DNA from: an uncultured Pseudoruegeria sp.
Lineage (GTDB): Bacteria > Pseudomonadota > Alphaproteobacteria > Rhodobacterales > Rhodobacteraceae
Length of the DNA stretch: 64,000 bases
Reading direction: 5' to 3'
NCBI GenBank assembly: GCA_947498155.1
Contig: CANMJD010000001.1
Location: forward strand, 1,054,001-1,118,000
Of the stretch, positions 46,695 to 56,028 are shown in pieces. Within the stretch, counting starts at the first letter, position 1, and every line of letters starts with the position of its first letter. Below the pieces are notes generated by a model, which ran no database searches, was not told where the DNA came from, and saw nothing but the letters and a program-made list of their open reading frames with translations. The translations under genes and the position numbers were made by a program.

Positions 46695-47291
46695 TTAGCG
46701 CGGACGGGTCATTTCATAACTCAGATGCGCTTTGACCGTGGGCCATTCGTTCTGCAGGATCGAATAAACCGCCGTATCCCGCAGAGTGCCGTTGGCCAGC
46801 TTCATATGCGACCGCAACACCCCGTCCAGTTTCGCGCCGAGCCGTTCGATCGCCCGACGCGACTGCTGGTTCATGAAATGGGTGCGAAACTCCACCGCCA
46901 CACAGTCCAAAACCTCAAAAGCATGGTGGAGCATCAGGAATTTGCATTCGGTGTTGATCGGCCCACGCTGCACTTCTGCACGATACCATGTTGAGCCGAT
47001 TTCAACCCGCCTGGTCTCGGCATCTATGTGCATAAAAGTGGTCATACCCACCGGTTTCATGTCGGATTTGCGCAAGATTGCAAAAGGCTGCATCGATCCT
47101 GCCTGCCGCAACGACAAACGCCGGTCGATTTCCGCAGCCACCGCATCGGGTGCAGGCACGGTTGTGTACCAAAGCTGATGTAGCGCCCCATCCGCCGCCG
47201 CTTCTTGCAGATCGGCGCAATGGGATTGGGACAGACCAACAAGGCAAACATGCTGCCCTGTCAGCGCGACATCTTCCGGCCAAAGCGCCAC
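46695..47291 (-). CDS. GNAT family N-acetyltransferase (RimJ/RimL-like)
   Basis: A 198-residue acetyl-CoA-dependent transferase. PFAILRKSDMKPVGMTTF, EIGSTWYRAEVQRGPINTE and VEFRTHFMNQQSRRAIERLGA follow the RimJ/RimL pattern. Its stop lies just after the CDF stop (convergent, 1 bp), and its start is 3 bp after the end of the M3 peptidase gene, so it is likely cotranscribed with the peptidase. Confidence 0.9.
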   Translation of the reverse strand: MALWPEDVALTGQHVCLVGLSQSHCADLQEAAADGALHQLWYTTVPAPDAVAAEIDRRLSLRQAGSMQPFAILRKSDMKPVGMTTFMHIDAETRRVEIGSTWYRAEVQRGPINTECKFLMLHHAFEVLDCVAVEFRTHFMNQQSRRAIERLGAKLDGVLRSHMKLANGTLRDTAVYSILQNEWPTVKAHLSYEMTRPR

Positions 47292-47294
47292 GGG

Positions 47295-49322
47295 TTATTC
47301 CGCCGCGATCAAACCGCGTCCTTTCAATAGCGCCTCGACACCGGGCATGCGCCCGCGAAAATCCGTATAGAGATCAACGGGGTCCTCTGATCCACCGGTG
47401 GACAGGATGCGGGCCTCAAGCTTTTGCGCCAGAGCCGGATCAAAGGGATCGCCAACCTCTTCAAAGGCGGCAAAGGCATCGGCGTCCATGACTTCTGACC
47501 ACATATAGCTGTAATAGCCCGAAGAATATCCATCCCCGGCAAAAACATGGGCGAATTGCGGCGTTGCATGGCGCATGCGAATGGCCTTTGGCATCTCTAT
47601 TTTTGCCAAAATCTCTGCCTGCTGGGCCATGGTGTCCGCACTGGGCTCAGAGGTATGGAATTCCAGATCAACCAGCGCCGAGGCCACATATTCCACCGTC
47701 GCAAATCCCATATCAAAGTTCTGCGCCGCCAAAAGCCGGTCCAGCATATCCTTGGGCATGGCTTCGCCGGTTTCGGCATGTACGGCATATTTCGACAGGA
47801 CTTCGGGCACCTCGAGCCAATGCTCATACAGCTGGCTGGGCAGTTCGACGAAATCCCGCGCGACCGACGTGCCAGAGATTGATTCATAGGTCACATCCGA
47901 CAGCATCTGGTGCAGCGCATGGCCAAATTCATGAAACAACGTGCGTGCATCATCATAGGACAGCAGCGCAGGCGTTCCCGTCGCTGGTTTGGCAAAATTA
48001 CAGATGTTCACCACAATCGGGCGGGTATCGCCGCCCAGTTTTTTCTGGCTGCGCATAGCCGAACACCAAGCGCCAGAGCGTTTCGAGGGGCGGGCAAAAT
48101 AATCGCCAATGAACACGGCCATATGTTTGCCATCGCGCAAGACCTCCCACGCGCGGGCATCGGCGTGATACAGCGGGATATCCAGTAGTTTGAACGACAG
48201 GCCAAACAGCCGCGAAGCGCAATCGAACGACGCTTCGATCATCTTTTCCAGCTGCAGATAGGGTTTCAGTTCGGCTTCATCCAGATCATGTTCGGCCTTA
48301 CGCCGCTTGGCCGCATAGTAGCGCCAATCCCATGCTTCCAGATCGCCGTTTATGCCGTCAGCCTGCATCATACCGGTTAACACCTCTGCATCGGCATCAG
48401 CCTGCGCTTTGGCCGGTTCCCAGACCGCCATCAACAATTCCCGCACGGCCTCAGGGGTTTTGGCCATTTCGGTTTCAAGTTTGAAATCCGAAAACGTATC
48501 ATAGCCCAGCAGCAGCGCCCGTTCCTGACGCAAGGCCAGCGTTTCCGCCGTGATCGCAAGGTTATCGGTTTCGCCACCATTGGCACCACGGGCTTCCCAT
48601 GCTTTGAACGCTTGCTCGCGCAAATCCCGACGCGGTGAAAACTGCAGGAACGGCACGATCAAGGACCGCGACAGGGTGATGACATGGCCCTCAATGCCCT
48701 TGTCCTTGGCCGCTGCTTTTGCCGCCGCCAGCACAAAATCCGGTAAGCCCTCAAGCGCGTCGCCAGAGATTTCCATGAACCAGTCGGCCTCATCCTTTAG
48801 CAGGTTCTGGGTGAAATCCGTACCCAGCACCGCCAAGCGCCCTTTGACGTCTTTCAACCGCTCTGCCGGTGCGCCGCTTAACTGCGCTCCAGCGCGCACA
48901 AAATTGCGGCGGGTCAGGGTCAAGACCCGCATTTGTTCATCGGTCAGACCCAGATCAGCGCGGGTTTCCCACAGGGTTTCGATGCGCCGGAACAGCGCGG
49001 TATTCATAGTAATCTCAGAGCCATATTGCGCCAGAAGCGGCGAGAATTTGCGCTGCAATTCCTGCCGTTTGTCATTACTGTCAGAGCCCGCGATATTATA
49101 AAAAACCCCCAGTACACGACCCAAAAGGGCGTCGGCCTGTTCCATTGCTTCGATGGTGTTTTCAAAGGTCGGCGCAGCCGTATTTTCGGCAACCGCGGCG
49201 ATATTGGCGCGGGCTTCGGCTATGGCTGCGTCAAAGGCTGGTTCGAAATCCTCATCCCCGATCCGGTCAAACGGGGGCATGTTAAACGGGGTTGTCCAGT
49301 CGGATAAAAGCGGATTGGTCAT
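47295..49322 (-). CDS. dcp: M3 family metallopeptidase, peptidyl-dipeptidase Dcp-like
   Basis: A 675-residue zinc peptidase degrading oligopeptides in the cytoplasm or periplasm. The zinc site is FHEFGHALHQ, with the third ligand in the following helix region. The N-terminus (NMPPFDRIGDEDFEPAFD, AAPTFENTIEAME) is closer to Dcp than to oligopeptidase A. AAGGAGAG precedes the ATG at good spacing. No signal peptide is seen. Confidence 0.9.
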   Translation of the reverse strand: MTNPLLSDWTTPFNMPPFDRIGDEDFEPAFDAAIAEARANIAAVAENTAAPTFENTIEAMEQADALLGRVLGVFYNIAGSDSNDKRQELQRKFSPLLAQYGSEITMNTALFRRIETLWETRADLGLTDEQMRVLTLTRRNFVRAGAQLSGAPAERLKDVKGRLAVLGTDFTQNLLKDEADWFMEISGDALEGLPDFVLAAAKAAAKDKGIEGHVITLSRSLIVPFLQFSPRRDLREQAFKAWEARGANGGETDNLAITAETLALRQERALLLGYDTFSDFKLETEMAKTPEAVRELLMAVWEPAKAQADADAEVLTGMMQADGINGDLEAWDWRYYAAKRRKAEHDLDEAELKPYLQLEKMIEASFDCASRLFGLSFKLLDIPLYHADARAWEVLRDGKHMAVFIGDYFARPSKRSGAWCSAMRSQKKLGGDTRPIVVNICNFAKPATGTPALLSYDDARTLFHEFGHALHQMLSDVTYESISGTSVARDFVELPSQLYEHWLEVPEVLSKYAVHAETGEAMPKDMLDRLLAAQNFDMGFATVEYVASALVDLEFHTSEPSADTMAQQAEILAKIEMPKAIRMRHATPQFAHVFAGDGYSSGYYSYMWSEVMDADAFAAFEEVGDPFDPALAQKLEARILSTGGSEDPVDLYTDFRGRMPGVEALLKGRGLIAAE

Positions 49323-49409
49323 GGCAAAGCTCTCCTTGTTGACAGGAAGCTACGCATTCACCTGCCGATGTTCCAGAGGGGTGCGCATGATTTTGCCGTG
49401 AGCGCGAAT

Positions 49410-50207
49410 TTAATCAGGGTGCTGCCCCTTTTGGCGCAGTTTCTTTTCCAATTGGCGCAGAACCAGCGACAAGCTCACCGTCATGGTCAGATAGATCAGC
49501 GCGACAATATTGTAGGTTTCAAAATAGCGAAAGTTGCCGGCGGCTGTGACCTTACCCAACTGGGTAATATCCAAAACGCCCAACACCGAAACAAGCGATG
49601 AATCCTTGATCATGGCGATGAAATCATTGCCTAAGGGCGGCAGAATGGTGCGAATGGCCTGCGGAAAGATGATCAGGCGGAACCGTTGCCAGCCGTTCAG
49701 CCCCAAAGCCTCGGCGGCTTCGATCTGTCCGCTCTCCACCGATTGCAGACCGGCGCGGAATACCTCTCCGATAAAGGCGGAATAGGCGATGGTCAGCGCG
49801 ATGATCGCACGCCACAGCAGGGAAAAATCGCGGGTGCGGATCGGTTCCAGCCCCAAATGGGCAGTGGTCCAGTTGAATAGCGCCACAAGTGCGGGGGCCA
49901 GAACAAAGGCCACATATAGCAACAGCACAATGATCGGAATGCCCCGCACGATTTCAGTATAAAAGCGCACCAGCTGCCGGATCACAAGAAACCGCGAGCG
50001 CGCGCCTAGTGCCAGCAACAGCCCGAGCACACTTGCCAGCGTGAAAGCGACCAGCGTGACAAAAATGGTGATCCCGATCCCTTTGGACAGGGTGCCAAGG
50101 ATTTGCGTATACAAATCATCCGTCGCCACCTGAAAAAACAGATAGGCCACGATGGCAGCGGTGAGCAGCAGCCACCATGGGAAATCTTTGTCAGGTGTCG
50201 GGGTCAT
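49410..50207 (-). CDS. Polar amino-acid ABC transporter permease
   Basis: A 265-residue permease of the HisM/GlnP type. TIFVTLVAFTLASVLGLLLAL, FYTEIVRGIPIIVLLLYV and the EAA motif EAAEALGLNGWQRFRLIIFPQAIR are visible, with LPPLGNDFIAMIKDSSLVSVLG after it. The ATG at 50207 follows a strong hairpin that separates it from the binding-protein gene. No second permease or ATPase gene lies downstream, so those parts must be encoded elsewhere. Confidence 0.92.
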   Translation of the reverse strand: MTPTPDKDFPWWLLLTAAIVAYLFFQVATDDLYTQILGTLSKGIGITIFVTLVAFTLASVLGLLLALGARSRFLVIRQLVRFYTEIVRGIPIIVLLLYVAFVLAPALVALFNWTTAHLGLEPIRTRDFSLLWRAIIALTIAYSAFIGEVFRAGLQSVESGQIEAAEALGLNGWQRFRLIIFPQAIRTILPPLGNDFIAMIKDSSLVSVLGVLDITQLGKVTAAGNFRYFETYNIVALIYLTMTVSLSLVLRQLEKKLRQKGQHPD

Positions 50208-50210
50208 AGC

Positions 50211-50237
50211 AAAAGGCCCCAACGCTGGGTTGGGGCC
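50211..50237 (-). terminator. Intercistronic terminator-like hairpin between binding protein and permease
   Basis: On the minus strand, GGCCCCAAC and GTTGGGGCC form a perfect 9-bp stem with a 5-base loop, followed by TTTT. It lies 14 bases after the binding-protein stop and right before the permease start. Such elements protect the binding-protein mRNA and lower permease expression. Confidence 0.85.
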
Positions 50238-50251
50238 GCCTTTGTCTTGGC

Positions 50252-51040
50252 TCAGCCGCCAAGTTTGTAATCAAAGAACCATTTCTGGTTCAGCTCGTCC
50301 AAGACGCCAATGGCGTCCAGATGGATGATTGCCGCATCGATCGGGTCAACCAGCGCGCTGCCCTTGGGGAAGATGAAACCGAAATCTTCGGTGCCCAGTG
50401 GTTCTCCGATGATTTTCAACCGCCCCTCAGAGGCAGCAACATAACCGTTTGCGGCGGTGCTGTCAGACAGCACAAGGTCCACATCACCGGTGCGCAGCGC
50501 CTGCACCCCCGCGCCAAAGGTTTCAAACAGTTTGATGCGCGGATTGGCTTCATCCCCGTCCAGCACATCATAAACTCCGACATAGAACGGCGTCGTACCC
50601 GGCTGGGCAGCCATCAGCAAATCTTCGTTGGCGGCAAAACTAGCGGCATCAGTGAAACGGTCTTCATCACCGGCCACGATCATCATCATTTGCGAGCGCA
50701 TATAGGGGTCAGAAAAATCAACTTTTTCCTTGCGATCGTCGCGAATTGTAATGCCGGTCATCCCCAGATCATACTGGCCTTCGGAGACCGCCGGGATCAT
50801 CGCATCCCAGCTGATGTTTTCATAGGTCACGGTAATGTTGATCAGTTCCGCAATGGCGGCCATCGCATCATATTCCCAGCCGATCGCATTACCGGTGCCA
50901 GGTTCGATGAATTGCAGGGGCGGATAGGCGTTTTCTGTCACCACCACCACTTCTTGCCCCCCCAGATCCGGCAGTTCCATCGCCATCGCACCCGTCGTCG
51001 CCAGCGATATCGCAGCCCCGACCATCAAGGATTTCATCAT
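50252..51040 (-). CDS. Amino-acid ABC transporter substrate-binding protein (SBP family 3)
   Basis: A 262-residue periplasmic protein. The signal peptide is MVGAAISLATTGAMAM, then VVVVTENAYPPLQFIEPGTGNAIGWEYDAM, YDLGMTGITIRDDRKEKVDFSDPYM and VDLVLSDS, the classic family 3 motifs for polar amino acids. It is first in the two-gene unit with the permease. The start is one of two adjacent ATGs, with GGAGA upstream. Confidence 0.92.
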   Translation of the reverse strand: MMKSLMVGAAISLATTGAMAMELPDLGGQEVVVVTENAYPPLQFIEPGTGNAIGWEYDAMAAIAELINITVTYENISWDAMIPAVSEGQYDLGMTGITIRDDRKEKVDFSDPYMRSQMMMIVAGDEDRFTDAASFAANEDLLMAAQPGTTPFYVGVYDVLDGDEANPRIKLFETFGAGVQALRTGDVDLVLSDSTAANGYVAASEGRLKIIGEPLGTEDFGFIFPKGSALVDPIDAAIIHLDAIGVLDELNQKWFFDYKLGG

Positions 51041-51058
51041 ATCAGCATCTCCCGTTGT

Positions 51059-51073
51059 GCCCGCCCTGCGGGC
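51059..51073. repeat. Short GC hairpin upstream of the binding-protein gene
   Basis: GCCCGC and GCGGGC pair around CCT, between the end of moeB and the start of the binding-protein gene (both on the minus strand). A T-rich run follows only on the plus strand, where no gene ends, so its role is unclear. Confidence 0.35.
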
Positions 51074-51119
51074 TTGTTTTGCTGTATTTTGCCGCGCAGC
51101 TCCGGCAGTTGCAATGGCC

Positions 51120-52166
51120 TTAGGCTTTCGCCCCGCAGCATGGGCAATCCGCCCGCCGCTTTAGCTTTATTTTCCGGCTTTCCGCATAAAGCGCATCATA
51201 CATTAACATCTCTCCCCGCAAGCCAGTGCCTGCTTGGGTGATTTCTTTGATCGCTTCCAGCGCCATCATCGCCCCCATCACACCGGGCAATGGCCCGACA
51301 ACCCCCGCCGCCGCACAAGAGGGGGCCAGTTCGGGCGCTGGGGCCGTGGGGAAAATACATTGATAACAGGGCGCATCTGAGGCCGGATCATAGAGGCTGA
51401 TTTGCCCCTCCCATTGCGTCATCGCCGCCGAAATCAACGGCTTGCTCAAATCCACACAGGCCGCGTTCACCAAATAGCGGGTGTCAAAGTTATCGCAGCC
51501 ATCAAGGATCAGGTCATAGTCGGCAAACAGGTCCTGCGCCATCTCGGCAGTGAGGCGTCGGTGATAGGGTTTCACCATAATATGCGGGTTTTGCGCGCGC
51601 AGGGCGGCCTCTGCGGAAAAGACTTTGGGCATATCGATGCGCGCATCGGTATGCAGCACCTGACGCTGCAGATTGCTGTTATCCACGACATCATCATCGA
51701 CCACGCCAATGGTGCCCACCCCCGCCGCCGCCAGATACAGCAGCGCCGGAGAGCCAAGCCCCCCTGCACCGATCACCAAAACCCGCGCGTCTTTAAGGCG
51801 TTTTTGCCCCAAGCCGCCGATTTCGCGCATCACAATGTGGCGCGCATAGCGATCCAACTCGGTATCGGAGAACGGACTCTCATCGGAATCAGGCGTGGGT
51901 TGGTTTTGATCCGCGTGGCGCAGGCGCAGAATTGTCAGCAGCTTGCGGTAGCCAAAAACCGCCGCAACCACGACGCCGAGAATAAGCCAATAGGCCACCG
52001 AGCCGCCGGTATTTTGCCGGAGCGGGGCCTCTATCGGGAGCAACAGATGAATGGAAACCACTGCGCCATAGATGATCGCGATCAAAGTGAGACGCAAGCG
52101 CTGGGGGGCTTTCAAAAAATGGCCAATGCCCCAAACCACCGCCATCAAAAAGAAGACGAACCCCAT
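51120..52166 (-). CDS. moeB: MoeB/ThiF-type adenylyltransferase with N-terminal membrane segment
   Basis: A 348-residue E1-like enzyme. Residues 1-75 are hydrophobic, with two to three predicted helices (FVFFLMAVVWGIGHF, LTLIAIIYGAVVSIHLLL, YWLILGVVVAAVFGY). The catalytic domain follows: RYARHIVMREIGGLGQKRL, VLVIGAGGLGSPALLYLAAAG, and zinc cysteines in PCYQCIF and DCPCCG. MoeB adenylates the molybdopterin synthase small subunit, a step needed for XdhB. The membrane extension is not in E. coli MoeB but I recall it in Rhodobacteraceae homologues. Its start overlaps the dut stop, forming coaBC-dut-moeB. Confidence 0.88.
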   Translation of the reverse strand: MGFVFFLMAVVWGIGHFLKAPQRLRLTLIAIIYGAVVSIHLLLPIEAPLRQNTGGSVAYWLILGVVVAAVFGYRKLLTILRLRHADQNQPTPDSDESPFSDTELDRYARHIVMREIGGLGQKRLKDARVLVIGAGGLGSPALLYLAAAGVGTIGVVDDDVVDNSNLQRQVLHTDARIDMPKVFSAEAALRAQNPHIMVKPYHRRLTAEMAQDLFADYDLILDGCDNFDTRYLVNAACVDLSKPLISAAMTQWEGQISLYDPASDAPCYQCIFPTAPAPELAPSCAAAGVVGPLPGVMGAMMALEAIKEITQAGTGLRGEMLMYDALYAESRKIKLKRRADCPCCGAKA

Positions 52167-52624
52167 CAGCCGCGCCCGGTGGACCCAAAGCCCCCGTCCC
52201 CTCTATCGGTCGCCGAGAGCACGCCGGTCAGTTCAAACCGTGCTTGCACAACGGGGGCGACGATCATTTGGGCAATCCGCTCGCCATGGGCAATGACAAA
52301 ATCCGCCTCTCCGGCGTTCAGCAAGATCACCCCCAAGGGTCCACGATAATCGCTGTCAATCGTGCCCGGCGTATTGGGCAGGGTGATCCCGTGTTTTAAT
52401 GCCAGACCGGAGCGCGGGCGAATTTGCACCTCAAAACCGGCCGGGATTTCCATGCGCAGACCGGTGGGGATCAAGCGACGCTGACCGGGGGTTAGGGTGA
52501 CAGAAGCCTGATCAGCAAAATTGGCCCGAATATCCGCCCCCGCTGCCCCTGCGGTTTCATAACTTGGCAACGGCAGGGTCTGATCGGCATCGGCAAGCCA
52601 GCTCAGCCGGATAAGGGGCGTCAT
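52166..52624 (-). CDS. dut: Deoxyuridine 5'-triphosphate nucleotidohydrolase
   Basis: Hydrolyses dUTP to dUMP, keeping uracil out of DNA and feeding dTMP synthesis. It has 152 residues with all trimeric dUTPase motifs: [43 protein letters not shown] and the C-terminal [12 protein letters not shown] arm. It overlaps coaBC by four bases (ATGA) and moeB by one. Confidence 0.96.
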   Translation of the reverse strand: MTPLIRLSWLADADQTLPLPSYETAGAAGADIRANFADQASVTLTPGQRRLIPTGLRMEIPAGFEVQIRPRSGLALKHGITLPNTPGTIDSDYRGPLGVILLNAGEADFVIAHGERIAQMIVAPVVQARFELTGVLSATDRGDGGFGSTGRG

Positions 52625-53817
52625 GCCAGCGTCTCCGCTATTTTGGCAGCCAGTTTCTGTGCCACTTGATCTTTGCCCATCCGGGGCCAGACATCCGCCC
52701 CGTCTTCGGTGATCACTGTGACCGCGTTCTCTGTGCCGCCCATGATACCAGTGTCCGGAGACACGTCATTGGCGACAATCCAGTCGCACCCCTTGCGCGT
52801 CCGCTTGGCCGTGGCATGGGCCAGAACGTCATCGGTTTCCGCCGCGAATCCTACCACCAGCATCGGACGCTCCGTCTTCAGTTGGCTAACGCCTGCCAGA
52901 ATGTCGGGGTTTTCGGCGAATTCAAGCACCGGCAAGGCGCCACTGCCGTCTTTTTTGATTTTTGAGGTTGATTCAGACACCACCCGCCAATCCGCCACAG
53001 CCGCCGCAAAGACCGCAGCATCCGCAGGAAGTGCTGCCGCAACGGCTTCTTGCATTTCGCGCGCGGTCTGAACGGGCACCACTTTGGCCCCCGCAGGCGG
53101 GGCGACATCGGCAGGGCCGGTAACAAAGCTGACTTCGGCCCCAAGCGCCAACAACGCCAGCGCCAAAGCCGTGCCCTGCGCCCCCGAAGAGCGGTTGGCG
53201 ATGTAGCGCACCGGATCAATCGGTTCGTGGGTTGGCCCCGATGTGACAATGATATGTTTGCCCTTCAAAGGGCCGTCGCGCAAAGCGGCCTCTACGGCGG
53301 CAACGATTTCTAAAGGCTCTGACATCCGGCCCGGCCCGTATTCGCCACAGGCCATGTCGCCCTCATTAGGGCCAACGCATAGAATGCCATCGCCCTGAAG
53401 GGTCGCCAGATTGCGTTGGGTTGCGGCGTGTTCCCACATGCGCACGTTCATCGCCGGAGCGATCAGAACGCGCTTATCTGTTGCCATAAAAAGGGTGGAG
53501 GCCAGATCATTGGCATGGCCATGGGCCATCTTTGCCATCAGATCGGCTGTGGCGGGCGCGACAACCACCAGATCGGCGGCGCGGGACAGTTCAATGTGAC
53601 CCATTTCGGCCTCATCGGTCAGATCAAACAGATCACGGAAAACTTTTTGTCCGGCCAGGGCAGAGGTCGACAAGGGGGTGACAAATTCTTCGGCAGCGCC
53701 GGTGAGCACCGGCGTGACCACCGCCCCGCGTTCGCGCAAACGGCGGATCAGATCCAGCGATTTAAAGGCTGCAATCCCTCCGCCGATGATCAGCAAAATC
53801 CGTTTACCTGCCAGCAT
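52621..53817 (-). CDS. coaBC: Bifunctional phosphopantothenoylcysteine decarboxylase / phosphopantothenate-cysteine ligase
   Basis: Makes 4'-phosphopantetheine precursors for coenzyme A. It has 398 residues. The CoaC half has [34 protein letters not shown] (PXMNXXMW) and the clamp [13 protein letters not shown] with the conserved cysteine. The CoaB half begins [18 protein letters not shown] with NRSSGAQG. It is the upstream gene of coaBC-dut-moeB and follows rpoH by about 70 bp. Confidence 0.96.
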   Translation of the reverse strand: MLAGKRILLIIGGGIAAFKSLDLIRRLRERGAVVTPVLTGAAEEFVTPLSTSALAGQKVFRDLFDLTDEAEMGHIELSRAADLVVVAPATADLMAKMAHGHANDLASTLFMATDKRVLIAPAMNVRMWEHAATQRNLATLQGDGILCVGPNEGDMACGEYGPGRMSEPLEIVAAVEAALRDGPLKGKHIIVTSGPTHEPIDPVRYIANRSSGAQGTALALALLALGAEVSFVTGPADVAPPAGAKVVPVQTAREMQEAVAAALPADAAVFAAAVADWRVVSESTSKIKKDGSGALPVLEFAENPDILAGVSQLKTERPMLVVGFAAETDDVLAHATAKRTRKGCDWIVANDVSPDTGIMGGTENAVTVITEDGADVWPRMGKDQVAQKLAAKIAETLA

Positions 53818-53886
53818 TTGCTCACCTCATCCTATTGATGTTGAAATCTTTACGGATGGATGGGCAAGGTTACAAGTCCGCAGGGT

Positions 53887-54765
53887 CTAGGTCAGATAAG
53901 CGATGACTTCGCGCTGATGCGGCGTCATCTGTTTGCGCATCTTTTCAAAGGCTGCGGTCTCCAACTGGCGCACCCGCTCTTTGGACAGGCCCAGTTCTGC
54001 ACCCAGACATTGCAGGGTACGGGGCTTTTCGCCAAGCTTTCGTGCCACAACGATAAAGCGTTCCCGATCGTTCAAACCGTCCAGCGCTTGGTTGATCCAG
54101 CTTTGCATCACCTGAGAATCGTGCTGGTCTTCGACCTGTTCAGCCGCTTGCGGGCCATCATCCTCAAGGGCGTCAATCCATTCGCGCCCCTCTTCGTCGT
54201 TGGATTGCATCGCATTCAGCGAAAAATCCGATCCAGCAAGGCGACCCGTCATCATTTGAACATCGGCCACAGACACACCGATCTCTGTCGCGATCATCTG
54301 GTCCAGCTGATGCCGGTCCAGCGACTCGCCACTTGCCTGTGCTTCGCGCTCCAACTGGGCCTGAACCCGTTTCAGATTGAAAAACAGCGATTTTTGCGAC
54401 GCTGTGGTGCCGGTCCGTACCATCGACCAGTTACGCATCACATAATCCTGAATAGACGCTTTGATCCACCAGACCGCATATGTCGAAAAGCGCACACCGC
54501 GATCCGGATCGAATTTCTCGGCCGCTTTCATCAGGCCCAGACTTGCCTCTTGGATCAAATCATTCATCGGCGCGCCATAACGGCGGAATTTCGACGCCAT
54601 GGAAATCGCCAGCCGCACATAGGCGGTGACCAACCGGTGAAGGGCCTCTTCGTCCCGATGATCGCGCCACGCATAGGCCAGCGCCAATTCGGTTTCCGCA
54701 TCCAGCATTTCCGCCTTCATGGCCTTCCGCGGGTAGCTCGTATCAGACAGTGTATCTCTTGGCAT
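53887..54765 (-). CDS. rpoH: RpoH-type (sigma-32) RNA polymerase sigma factor
   Basis: A 292-residue heat-shock sigma factor. Region 2 is FRRYGAPMNDLIQEASLGLMKAAEKFDP with RFSTYAVWWIKASIQDYVMRNWS. The RpoH box QKSLFFNLKR follows, and region 4 ends with RERFIVVARKLGE and LSKERVRQLE. Roseobacters usually carry two RpoH paralogues. The position next to coaBC suggests the RpoHII type, linked in Rhodobacter to singlet-oxygen response, but that is an inference. It is divergent from cobU. Confidence 0.92.
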   Translation of the reverse strand: MPRDTLSDTSYPRKAMKAEMLDAETELALAYAWRDHRDEEALHRLVTAYVRLAISMASKFRRYGAPMNDLIQEASLGLMKAAEKFDPDRGVRFSTYAVWWIKASIQDYVMRNWSMVRTGTTASQKSLFFNLKRVQAQLEREAQASGESLDRHQLDQMIATEIGVSVADVQMMTGRLAGSDFSLNAMQSNDEEGREWIDALEDDGPQAAEQVEDQHDSQVMQSWINQALDGLNDRERFIVVARKLGEKPRTLQCLGAELGLSKERVRQLETAAFEKMRKQMTPHQREVIAYLT

Positions 54766-54873
54766 TGGATCGGTCTCCCAAAGTCAGAATTGTCGTAGTG
54801 GTCTTTCGCCGCTTGTTTGATAGATGTTACGCAAGAGCATCTGGATTGGATCAAAAGAAGGCGTGTAAAAATC

Positions 54874-55395
54874 ATGTTTCCACCGCTTACGCTGGTTATC
54901 GGCGGCGCCAGTTCCGGCAAATCGCTCTGGGCCGAAGAATTTGTTCTCAAACAGCAAATCCCCCCGATCTACATCGCCACAGCGCAATCCTTTGACGCCG
55001 AAATGGATCAGAAAATTTTGAACCATAAACGACAGCGCGGGGCCGGTTGGACCACCATTGAGGCGCCCTTTGACGCGGCAGAACAGCTTGCGAATATCAC
55101 CCCGGATCGTCCGGTGCTGTTTGACTGTGCTACCCTCTGGCTCAGCAACCATCTGCTCGCCGAGCATGATCTGACGACGCAAGAAGCCGCGCTTTTAGTC
55201 GGATTGACCCGCTGCAAAGGCCCCGTGACAATCGTCAGCAATGAGGTCGGGGCTGGTATTGTGCCGGAGAATGCACTGGCGCGCCAGTTTCGCGATGCGC
55301 AGGGTAAGCTCAATCAAAAGCTCGCCGCGCAGGCCGATCTTGTGGTGACGGTCATCGCCGGGCTTCCGCTTGTTCTAAAAGGTACATTGCCGTGA
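54874..55395 (+). CDS. cobU: Adenosylcobinamide kinase / adenosylcobinamide-phosphate guanylyltransferase
   Basis: Activates adenosylcobinamide for attachment of the lower base in B12 synthesis. It has 173 residues from the ATG at 54874; the frame opens at 54817 without similarity. The P-loop is GGASSGKS, the guanylylated His is in LNHKRQRG, and WLSNHL and VSNEVGAGIVPENALAR are family motifs. It overlaps the next gene by four bases (GTGA). It supports the B12 demand of NrdJ. Confidence 0.94.
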   Translation: MFPPLTLVIGGASSGKSLWAEEFVLKQQIPPIYIATAQSFDAEMDQKILNHKRQRGAGWTTIEAPFDAAEQLANITPDRPVLFDCATLWLSNHLLAEHDLTTQEAALLVGLTRCKGPVTIVSNEVGAGIVPENALARQFRDAQGKLNQKLAAQADLVVTVIAGLPLVLKGTLP

Positions 55396-55970
55396 GCGAC
55401 GTCTATTTTGTCCGCCATGGGCCAACCCATGAAAAAGCCTTTACCGGCTGGCGCGATGTGCCCGCCGATCTTTCAGACACCGCGCAAATTGCCCGTTTGG
55501 ACGCGTTTCTGCCGCGTCAGGGTTTGGTTATTTCATCGGATCTGCGCCGCGCAGTCGACACGGCCTCGGCGCTTCAATCCCAACGCCAGCGGCTGCCCCA
55601 TTCTGCCGCCCTGCGCGAATTCGATTTCGGGCTTTGGGACGGCAAACATTTTTCCGAAGTCAGCGAAAGCCATCCGACGTTAAGCCGTCAATATTGGGAA
55701 GCACCGGGCGATATTGCTGCCCCCGAGGGCGAAAGCTGGAACGCCGCCGCCATGCGCGTTGGGAATGAAGTAGACCGGCTGATTGCCGCCCATCCCGAAA
55801 GGCCCCTGATCATCGTCGCCCATTTCGGGGCAATCCTGACTCAGGTGCAGCGCGGCACCGCCGTGAGCCCCTATCAGGCCCTGTCCCATCGGATCGATAA
55901 TTTCTCTGTCAGTCACGTGACCTATCCGCCGAAATCCCGATCTGCCCCGCTGATCAATCATCTTCCGTGA
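55392..55970 (+). CDS. Histidine phosphatase family protein, probable alpha-ribazole phosphatase (CobC-like)
   Basis: A 192-residue phosphoglycerate-mutase-like phosphatase. YFVRHGPTHE holds the catalytic RHG, LVISSDLRRAVDTA the second Arg, LREFDFGLWDGKHF the acid, and LIIVAHFGAILTQV the second His. The GTG start overlaps the cobU stop, so the two are coupled. The pairing suggests CobC, which dephosphorylates alpha-ribazole phosphate in B12 nucleotide-loop assembly. Confidence 0.85.
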   Translation: MSDVYFVRHGPTHEKAFTGWRDVPADLSDTAQIARLDAFLPRQGLVISSDLRRAVDTASALQSQRQRLPHSAALREFDFGLWDGKHFSEVSESHPTLSRQYWEAPGDIAAPEGESWNAAAMRVGNEVDRLIAAHPERPLIIVAHFGAILTQVQRGTAVSPYQALSHRIDNFSVSHVTYPPKSRSAPLINHLP

Positions 55971-56028
55971 TGCATCCCTTCAGTAAAAAGCGTTTTGATG
56001 ATGCAGGCGGGTCTCTTAAGCTTTCCCC

